From assembly GCF_963966145.1 (NCBI RefSeq), contig NC_091049.1:10478001-10542000 (forward strand): a stretch of DNA of 64,000 bases. Reading direction: 5' to 3'. Numbering within the stretch: the stretch's first letter is position 1; each line of letters starts with the position of its first letter. Origin of the DNA: Tenebrio molitor. Its lineage: Eukaryota > Arthropoda > Insecta > Coleoptera > Tenebrionidae. Of this stretch, positions 56,221-64,000 are shown in pieces. The notes beneath the pieces were generated by a model. The model ran no database searches. It was not told the origin of the DNA and saw only the letters and a program-made list of their open reading frames with translations. The translations under genes and the position numbers were made by a program.

Positions 56221-56899
56221 CCGTGCGATCGAAAAAAAATCGACCATCATGGTTCAGTTGGCAGCCCTAGTTTAATTATTATTGTATTTGACAACCGTTA
56301 AGTTTCTGTATTTCAGGTTAGAAAACTTAAATATGTATATTTCTTTGACAACAGCAACATTTCAACTAGGCCTGCCAACTGAACCAAGGTGGTCATAGTT
56401 TACTTAATACATATTATTTTGTTGTGATAACAAAAATTATCTCAATTTTGCCATTCTTAGAAATTATCTTTCTATCTTTTTTTAAAGGATTTTGAATTCT
56501 TTAAAAGGTCATTAACACGTCTGAAGTCAATGTTAGATTTTTTTATATTTTATAGTCTTCTCCAATGCCCTTAAGATTACAACCTTACTCAACAATTTAG
56601 TCTATTTTGCTTTTATTTGAAGAATTTTAGTTAAAAATAGTATTTTCATTATTATAGTCTAAAATCCCTTTGCCAGAATTATTGGATTAGTAAGATTCTT
56701 ACATTTTTGAAGTGGTTTATTTGAAAAAATAAAGCTTAAGTAGATATGGTCCACTTAAAAAAATATTTGCTTAAAAAATTAACCTCAAATAGCGTCATAA
56801 ATAATAATCAGAACAGCTATAGCGATAATAAAAAAAAAACACTGAAAATTTTCGAAATCATTAAAAACTCAGTCAATCTGTGACATGTTGAACCTGGTC

Positions 56900-57165
56900 G
56901 CTTACAGGTTTTGTCCTTGTCAACGCTCCGGAAGTGATTAATCATTAATCACCTCCCACTTTTCGGAATGCGATCGGCCGTCTACATTTTCGTTACGTCA
57001 GCGGTGATGAATTCGTCCGGGTCTTTCTGAGGGTAGTTTTAGACACAGGAAGGGGTGTTTCCTCATCAATGCCGTTTCCGCCAGTTTCTCACCGAATGAC
57101 ATCCGCAAAATAAAAATAAACAAAGCCTATTCAGTCTTTAATAACGTAAAGTTTCCCCATTTCAG
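56900..57165 (+). promoter_or_regulatory. Candidate ETS/homeodomain element upstream of edl exon 2
   Basis: CCGGAAGT (56928-56935) is a consensus ETS core, overlapped by TGATTAATCATTAATCA (56935-56951), an imperfect palindrome of homeodomain ATTA cores. CAGGAAGG follows at about 57050. The block is GC-richer than its surroundings and lies just before the first edl coding exon. ETS control of edl is known in Drosophila; function here is inferred. Confidence 0.4.
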
Positions 57166-57195
57166 AACGTATTTTGATCCAAGATAGGTCACTAC

Positions 57196-58077
57196 ATGAG
57201 GATGGCACTGCAGACCGCCGACGCCGCCCCCGTACGATATGGACCCACCGAAAGATGGCAGCGACTGAACTTTGAAGAGGAAGAGGAGAGCTTACCAAAA
57301 GGTAACAATTAAAATTATTTAAATAATTTCGAGAGCTCGGGTTTATTTATACGAGGTGACATCGAAAACTAGCTCGCTCGGCTTTATTTTATTTACGTTT
57401 CATTTTATTTATTTATGTTTATTATTTATAAGAATAACAAAAAATGACATAAAGAAATAAATAATTAATAAAATTAAATAATTAAATAAATTAAAATATT
57501 TGCCAATATATTTTTTTGAGAACAGAATCCTTATTGTTTATTATATCGAGCGATCAAATTAATTTGTAATCGAGTTATCCATGAATCCGAAATCGTATGT
57601 CGTTACTCGAACTCTACGCTCCAATAAACACAGCTTGAAACACAGGTTAGATCTGAACATATGAATCGCAAAAGACATACGGATTCAAATCCATGGATGA
57701 CTCGATTACAAATTAATTTGATCCCTCGATTTTTAATCATTCACGTTTCAAGAAATATGTCTTAAAAGTGTGTTGTTTTTTTTCTAAATTTAAGCATGAC
57801 TTGATCCTTTTCCTGACAACCGTTATTACAGCCGATTTAATTTGTATTGTTAGATCCGAGGCAGTGGACGAGGGAACATGTGGCACAATGGATCAATTTG
57901 GTTACTCAACAGCACGGATTACCTGAAGTGCCTTCTTCCAGGTTTCTGATGAACGGAAAGGCTTTGTGTCTGATGTCACTCAGCATGTTTCTCAGTCGAG
58001 TGCCGCTCGGAGGGAAGCTTTTGTACAAAGATTTTCAGTTGAGGTTGTGCGCGGCCCTTTACGGGGTTGAACAGTGA
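57196..58077 (+). CDS. edl: ETS-domain lacking/Mae, Pointed (SAM_PNT) domain protein
   Basis: Small regulator that in Drosophila binds the SAM/Pointed domains of Yan and Pointed and tunes Ras/MAPK signalling; nuclear. Coding exons 57196-57301 and 57854-58077 join in phase (G|AT) to 109 residues. An acidic stretch FEEEEESLP precedes the Pointed domain: DPRQWTREHVAQWINLVT, FLMNGKALCLMSL, FLSRVPLGGKLLYKDFQLRL. The protein stops right after the domain, so there is no ETS DNA-binding domain; that excludes pointed and yan themselves. Two ATGs (57196, 57202) are possible starts. Exon 57166 starts with 5' UTR, implying an upstream exon. Poly(A) signal AATAAA at 58247. Confidence 0.88.
57546..57731. 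repeat. Inverted repeat in edl intron
   Basis: ATCGAGCGATCAAATTAATT and TTGTAATCGAGTTATCCATG are mirrored at the right end. Arms about 57 bp, total 186 bp. A short fold-back MITE. Confidence 0.8.
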
Positions 58078-58718
58078 AAAAAGATATTACTGATATTTTA
58101 GATGTTAGATGTTAATTATTGTTAGACGATACAATTAGATGGCACTTGGCAGGGAGGTCTCTGGTTCATTGTAAAATTTAATCTTCTGGGATGTAATCTA
58201 CATTTGTTCGGTGTTTTCTAGCCGATAGTGTTATCCTAGTCATGTAAATAAAATAAATGTTTAATGTTTTACTGTAATTATTTTATTGCTTTTTATAAAA
58301 GGTATTAAAATACAGGTACGCTTAGTTTTTAATCAAATAGGTATATCAATCTCTGACTGTGTATATGTACCGTTTTAAATCTTTGTGTGAAAAGGTCATT
58401 ATTCTGCTGATTTCCAGTAAAAATAAAAGTTTTTTGTATCAAATTTTATTTCTATTTTGTCTCTGCACCTTTAATTTTTCAAAGTCACTTATTGTCCAGT
58501 AGAACGTTTAAATCTCCATCTGGAAGGCTTCCAGAATCTGCTAGAGCATAACCTACAAACGTTTTGCAATATTTTGATATTTTAAAAGACAAATGTTTCA
58601 ATTATAATCTAAAGACCACAGGAAGGAATTATAAAGTTGCCGCACTATTGATCAAACAATGTGGCAAAACATTTTTGAAAGTAAGCGCAGAAGAGTAGGT
58701 AATCAAATGTTTGGAATA

Positions 58719-59463
58719 TACAGGTGTCCCAAAAATGGCGTACTAACGGTGCACTACGGTGTAGAAGAGACTACCGTAAACGTCAGAAATATGTTTAAAA
58801 CATTCTATTGGACTTATTTGCTGATTTGGTGGTCCTTGAAAGTGGCACTTTACAGGAAAATTATTTTGAAATATATGTATTAAATTGTCATGACAGCTAC
58901 ATCTAATCGTACATATAATCACAAAGTACAGGATTACGCACTACCAATATCTAATCCTGCACAATAGTGAATTTAGAAGCTTTGGAAATCGAAAAAAATA
59001 TTTTAAATCCACTACGGTAACATTGCAAGGTAATGATGTACGAGTACATCTTTATTTACATTGTATTACCGTTAATAATAATAATAATTTATTTTTTTGT
59101 CTGAAAATTTTTTTCCATATTTTTTTCGTGTACATTTAAACATCCTAGATACGGTATAGTATTTTAAAATTCGTAAGGAATTTTGGCTTAAGTCATAAAT
59201 AAACCGAACAAAGACCCTACTTAAAGAAATTTATTGTGATATTGTACCTGTCAATCACTAGGCGGTCTCGGAGAAAAAAATTACCTGGGGTAGTACTCAA
59301 AATATTTGTCGGAGACCGTCTAGTGATTGACAGGCACAATATGACAATAAATTTCTTTAACTAGGGTCTTTGTTCGGTTTATTTAGGGCTTAAGTCAGAA
59401 TTCCTTAGGAAGTTACAAGCACTATAGTAAGTAGTTAGTACGCCATTTTTGGGACACCCTGTA
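58719..59463. repeat. Fold-back element, CAGGTGTCCCAAAAATGGCG ends
   Basis: 745 bp, TA at both ends; CAGGTGTCCCAAAAATGGCG is mirrored at the right (CGCCATTTTTGGGACACCCTG). A second near-palindrome sits inside (59165-59415). The short frame 58659-58883 is not a gene. Confidence 0.8.
59165..59415. repeat. Nested palindrome
   Basis: Arms of about 100 bp (for example CTGTCAATCACTAG and mirror) with a centre of about 45 bp near 59275-59310. Confidence 0.85.
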
Positions 59464-60660
59464 TCAATTTTTTCTTTGAAATCAATGTATGTACCCATTT
59501 GTTTTTGAGGTATGTTTTCTATCATTTCTCAATAACATTTCAATCACTTGAACAAACGAAATTTATTGTGGGGTGATTTGATTTAATTACTTGTTACAAT
59601 TTTTTAAATTTAAATTAGATTATTTTGAAGCCCCTTGTTCTTAGGCAACCAAGTAATCACATCAATTTACTTTTAGTACAGTATAGTTACGTTATGTATT
59701 GTGGGTGGTAAATTTCGCAGCCAGTTACGATGTAAAAAACATTTATAATAGCACCGTATCTTGAAGCTTCATTCACATTGGAATAATTAGTGTTGAAATT
59801 AGCAGGTGAAATTAACGCAGTCATTAAGGCTGCTTAATACCAATTCTCAGCTAGGTGTGTGATAAAATAACACTGAAGAAAGTACGTTTTATTTGAATTA
59901 ATTGCATGGAACTAGGTCCTTCGATTAAAAAAAAGGTCTATTTCTTAATTAATTAATTGAAAACTGTTTTGTAGGAATGACGGATTCTTGCTTAAAAATA
60001 ATTATACTTAGATATTAGATATCATGTTAAAAATATGTATAAGCAATGTGTAGCTCATAAAAATATCTATGGAACTAAGTTCTTCAATTTTTGAAAAAAG
60101 GTTTATAGAAGGTAAATAAATAAAAAGTAAACAGCCCATGGTACATTTGAGAACATAAGCTGGCAGGATTTGGGATAATCGGATTGCTCCTCAGTCTCCC
60201 AAATTGGGCTAAAAACTGTTTTTGTGTATCAGTATTTTTTAGTCATTGATGTTTCATTTTCAAATAAATTTATTGAATTCTTTTCATTTTCAGTACCAAA
60301 CACTAAACTACATAATACTATACTAATGAATTTTAAGAATTTGAATATACCTAAAATGCCTTTCACAATATTACTGTAGACGTCTTTAATCTCATTTTGC
60401 AAATTTTTCCAAAATTACCTGCTGTTAATTAATTTGCAAATTCGTTCTTGGTGCCATTCGTGTTTGTTATTTTCTTCTTTTTTTTTTGGTATCAGCTAAA
60501 TCTACTCGATACATATAGGGTACATATTTCACAAGTGATAATGAACCCGACGGAATTGAAAATGCAACCTACAATACATAGACCGATTCAGTAACTTTCC
60601 GATCCTAACGAAATTTAAATGCAGCCAGTAATACGTTATTCAGTGATAACTTGATATACA
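59464..60660. other. AT-rich spacer
   Basis: No gene. 60530-60630 belongs to the dispersed repeat seen at 50270-50395 and 62575-62690. Confidence 0.4.
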
Positions 60661-60786
60661 TACTTCGTTCAGCGAGAGATTGGGAGATTTTATATAATTG
60701 TATTAAATTAACCCAACACTGCAAAATGGACTAGAATACATTAATTAGAGCATAATTTCAGGGTAAAAATGTTACTGCTTGAAGGA

Positions 60787-61573
60787 TACAGTGCGTTCGT
60801 AAAGTTCGGAATAAATTCGATAAAATTGTAAGTATTAATTTCTGAGAAAAATCCTCGAAGAGGTCAACTTTGTTTTTAAAAAGTGCATGTTGTACGTTAT
60901 TTAAGTTGATAGCTTGTCTCCTAATAATGACGTCATCAATATTTTTTTTAAATGACAACCCTTACTTTTTTCATCTTTTTCTGGCAGACCTTCTTAGTAC
61001 TTAAACGACTGATGAAAAAAAATTATACCTTACATAACAATTATTTTGAGAAAATGACAAATTTTACTTAAAAAATTTAACTTAATTTTTGCCTCCCGCC
61101 AACTATTTGCCACTCACTTTGTACACTGCGCTCAATAATGTCAGGGCTTATTTGTTCCGGTTCAGTGCGAATTCTCTACCGCAAATCGTTCTAAATTGTT
61201 TGGTCATTAAAATAAACCTTCCATTGTAACTAAATCAACTGAAAAAAAATTAAGTTAAAAATTATGTAAATTAAATTTTTTGAAGTAAAATTTGTCATTT
61301 TCTCAAAAAAATTGTTATGTAAGGTGTCGATTTTTTTCACTGATCGTTTAGCTAGTACGAAGGCGTACCAGAAAAATAAGAAAAAAATAGGGGTTGTTAT
61401 TTAAAAAAAATATTGATGACGTCATTATTAGGAGATGACAAGCTGTCAATATAAGCAAAGTACTGAACAATATGCACTTTTTAAAAACAAAGTTCACCTG
61501 TTCAAGGATTTTTCTCAGAAATTAATACTTACAGTTTTATCGAATTTATTCCGAATTTTACGAACGCACTGTA
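60787..61573. repeat. Fold-back element nested in family X
   Basis: 787 bp near-palindrome, CAGTGCGTTCGTAAA at the left mirrored at the right, TA at both ends. Arms include TGACGTCAT (about 60927 and 61420). The site is uninterrupted in copy 1 (near 41172). Confidence 0.9.
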
Positions 61574-61598
61574 TATTTCAAATTTTACGTGCGCTAGG

Positions 61599-61821
61599 TA
61601 CAATGGGCTTCAAAAAAAACGGGAAATGAAATTTGACCTAATGTGAATTGGAAATTTAATTTGTCAATTTATGTCAATTTGTGTCTGTGACAGTAGTATT
61701 TCTGACACATAAATGCAATTTTTTAATCTAAATTCTAAAAGGTCGTTTCAAACAATAAAAATATAATAAAATCTGACAGAACTTTTTCTGACAGTTCCTG
61801 TTTTTTTTGAAGCCAACCGTA
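61599..61821. repeat. MITE nested in family X
   Basis: CAATGGGCTTCAAAAAAAAC and, inverted, CGGTTGGCTTCAAAAAAAAC, both followed by (C/A)GGGAA or CAGGAA and with TA at both ends. Family A-like layout. Confidence 0.75.
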
Positions 61822-62187
61822 CTACTTTCTCTACGTAGAATTTAGTGATTTTTACGTCAACCAATCTCTGGCTGGACAAATTAATTATACATTTATTTAC
61901 TATGAAATTTGGACACTCCTGGCATTATTGACAATCACTTGACAGTTCTTTTTTCTCCAATGACAAAAGGATCGGAATAATATTGATATATGATGAGTCA
62001 GATTCTTAAATAAAAAAAAAGTATTGTTGATTAGTGCCATTTTAAAATTTTTATAGTTGAGACTTTTGTGAGGGATGTCCAAACCATACAAAACTTTAAA
62101 ATAATTTATGTTTTTGGATCAAGGTATGAATGAAAAGCGTATTGCTGGCTGCATTTAAATTTCGTTAGGCTCGGAATAGTTATTTGG

Positions 62188-62300
62188 ATCACTAGACCAG
62201 AAAATGATATTTTGCGAGTGTGAGTGGTATTGCGTAGCCAAGGCGCCTAGCCGAGGCAACACGAGCACTCGCAAAACATTTTCTGGACGTGTAGGTAATC
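62188..62300. repeat. Hairpin repeat, copy 2
   Basis: ATCACTAGACCAGAAAATG and its partner CATTTTCTGGACGTGTAGG... mirror each other; diverged relative of 43439-43552. Confidence 0.6.
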
Positions 62301-62354
62301 CACAAAATTTTTCATGCCGACAAATTTAAATCATTTTTAAAAAGTAAAACATTA

Positions 62355-63660
62355 TTCATTAACGAGTTCGTGTGTAAATTGGGCTTTTTTTGGCATGAGT
62401 GGGCCAGTTTAAAACGCGAGTGAAACGAACATTTTAAAGGCCCACGATGTGTGAGCATGAAAAAAAATTCCGCGAGTCACCGGTAGAGGGCAACGTTTTT
62501 AAGCGCCATTTTGGGCACAACACCCACGGAAAAAAATCATATAGTTTTTTGCAATACATTTTTACAGGGTAGGTATTTTTCGAGTGGTAATGAGCCCAAC
62601 GGAATTGAAAAAATGCAACCCACAATACATTTTCAAAGTTAATGTGGCTATTTTAAATATCGTATTGTTTTAAAATTAAATTATGAATCAATAATGGCTT
62701 TGCTTCCAGTAATTTTATTTGTCACAATTGACATTTACGAAAAATTTAAAATACGACGATTAAAATGAATTCGAACGATGAGAAAACCGACGTGATCCTG
62801 ATTTATGCTATGGCGAATGTAATAAAAATGCTTCTGCCGTTGGGCGTTTATGCAGACAGTAAACATTTTCCCAAAAACTCTTCGTTTTTCACAATTTCAT
62901 TTAACCAAACGAATGACGTGTATGTCAAAATTTACGAAACACGCAGCTAACTAGGTTTGATGTTTTTTAAATCAAAAAACAAATATCCACGTTAACTTGC
63001 AAATGCAGACTGATTCACATACATTTTCATGCCGCCGGACGTTATCGACGGTTTTGCATGATTCAAAATCCGCCGGGAACGTTAAATTCCCGGCCTAGTA
63101 CTTACAAAAGTGACCTTGGTTAAAAATTCACTAGAGAATGGGCTGACAGCTGACAGCATTGATTCTTAAATGTTAACAAAGTTTGACATAGAAGTTACTT
63201 TGCTTGAATTAAATAAACTACAATTTTATTAAGGGTGCCTAAAATAGTAGTTTATTTAACGAGTTTGTGTGTAAATGGGGCACTTTATGGCATGAGTGGG
63301 TCAGTTTAAAACACGAGTGAAACGAGCGTTTTAAGCATGTTTTAAGGCCCCGAATGCCATAAAGAGCTCAATTTACACACGAACGAGTTGAATACAACGT
63401 TTTTTTTTGTTTGACGAGCCCTTTTTAAAGGCTCCAAATCGCTTAAAATCTTTAAAATTAGCTTGACGTTTCGTTTTGACAAGTTGTGACATTTATCAAA
63501 ATCCGTTCACACAGGAGAAAATTCTCAAATTCTGACAGTGTTGAACAAAAAAAAGGCAATTAATTATTGTGCATACATCTTTTAAAACAACACATTTACT
63601 TAAGTCGGCCCCACACTTGTGTTATTCGTCCACGATTCAATGTTCTCCATGATGATGACA
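62355..63660. other. Dispersed repeats, no firm gene
   Basis: 62355-62480 and 63240-63495 share AACGAGTT(C/T)GTGTGTAAAT, GGCATGAGTGGG and TTTAAAACRCGAGTGAAACG; the latter also matches 5191-5365. 62575-62690 is part of another repeat. A 61-codon frame (62765-62950) with a reasonable start has no family match; I leave it uncalled. Confidence 0.5.
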
Positions 63661-63945
63661 TCACTTTGGGGGTGTAAACTTCATCTGTTGAACATCCAGA
63701 GTTCTTACTTTGATAATTTTTTTTAGTTCATGTAAGTAAGAACTTATTTTTTGGAATTTCATCAGTACATGACCTTCCGTCAAGCCGTTGATGCCCATGG
63801 CTGTGGCAATACGTTTAGCGGCAGCTGAGCGACATTTCCGACTTTTATAAGTAAGATCCCACAAAATAGGCTCAGAGTTCTACGAATGTGACTGTATCTC
63901 CAGCACACACATTTTTACAATATTTGAAGTCATTTTGCCCGAATG
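63661..63945 (-). pseudogene. MADF-domain fragment with nonsense codon
   Basis: Minus-strand frame from an ATG near 63930: it reads MTSNIVKMCVLEIQSHS, a TAG stop, NSEPILWDLTYKSRKCRSAA, then a run of residues ending MKFTPPK and a stop. The arrangement L.EIV..(H)P.LWD....Y........W matches the start of MADF domains, with the stop placed inside it; alternatively the TAG is a 3' splice site and the part downstream is an exon. MADF proteins occur as host regulators and in some PIF/Harbinger transposons, so either origin is possible. Confidence 0.45.
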
Positions 63946-64000
63946 CTACTTCTTTGCTTTGAGATTGACGGACTTCACGAGAGTGAAAAATCTAACAGGT

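Larger units (their letters stand above)
60661..61885. repeat. MITE family X, copy 2 with two nested elements
   Basis: Ends related to 41048-41517 (GTTCAGCGAGAGATTGGGAG; inverted GTCCAGCCAGAGATTGG). Interrupted first by the fold-back 60787-61573 and then by the MITE 61599-61821. Removing both restores colinearity with copy 1. Confidence 0.8.

Noticed and set aside
62765..62950. 61-codon frame with plausible start
   Set aside because: Adjacent to a dispersed repeat and without any family match; too short to support alone.

Overview
This is an AT-rich animal genomic window dense with transposons. It is most likely from a holometabolous insect, and a beetle is my best guess. The evidence is the spliced genes with short introns, an edl/mae-type Pointed-domain gene (an insect ETS regulator), and P-element (THAP), hAT, copia, Tc1/mariner and R2-like LINE sequences. 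Many TA-flanked MITEs and long fold-back elements fill the rest. The organism call is inference; the genes are read directly from the sequence.

Layout. 1-5.75 kb: gene-free, with a broken Tc1-like element and a chain of MITEs. 5.75-17.9 kb: the last three coding exons of a nucleoredoxin-like gene (+). They are separated by an 11.4-kb intron that holds a copia LTR retrotransposon (itself inside a mariner-like relic), several MITEs and a segment duplicated within the intron. 18.2-30.75 kb: a compact housekeeping block. It contains CDC45 (-, 9 exons), BUD23 (+, 6 exons, last intron carrying a fold-back, an antisense tRNA-Leu and a complete hAT transposon), tRNA-Pro(CGG) (-), MTFP1 (+, 2 exons), ZNHIT2 (+, 5 exons) and beta-ureidopropionase/pyd3 (-, 7 exons). 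All exon junctions were solved by phase and family alignment. CDC45 and pyd3 come out at 566 and 384 residues, the same lengths as I recall for their human orthologues. 30.8-52 kb: mostly repeats, including a decayed hAT, a mariner-type element, an intact THAP/P-element transposon nested in a MITE, one unassigned candidate exon and an R2-like LINE 3' end. 52.7-58.3 kb: a GC-richer candidate promoter/first exon and the two coding exons of edl/mae. 58.7-64 kb: nested MITEs and fold-backs, ending with a broken MADF-domain fragment.

How the parts work together. CDC45 (replicative CMG helicase) and BUD23 (18S rRNA methyltransferase) are divergent, sharing about 450 bp that holds an E2F-like and a Myb-like site. 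NXN and CDC45 converge, and ZNHIT2 and pyd3 converge with their stop codons separated by only two bases, so both pairs should make overlapping 3' ends. No bacterial-type system, CRISPR array or toxin gene is present. The most unusual material is the transposon architecture: two intact transposase genes (hAT and P), a MITE family whose two copies were hit by different MITEs within a few bases of the same site, and at least seven TA-flanked near-palindromes of 0.4-0.85 kb.
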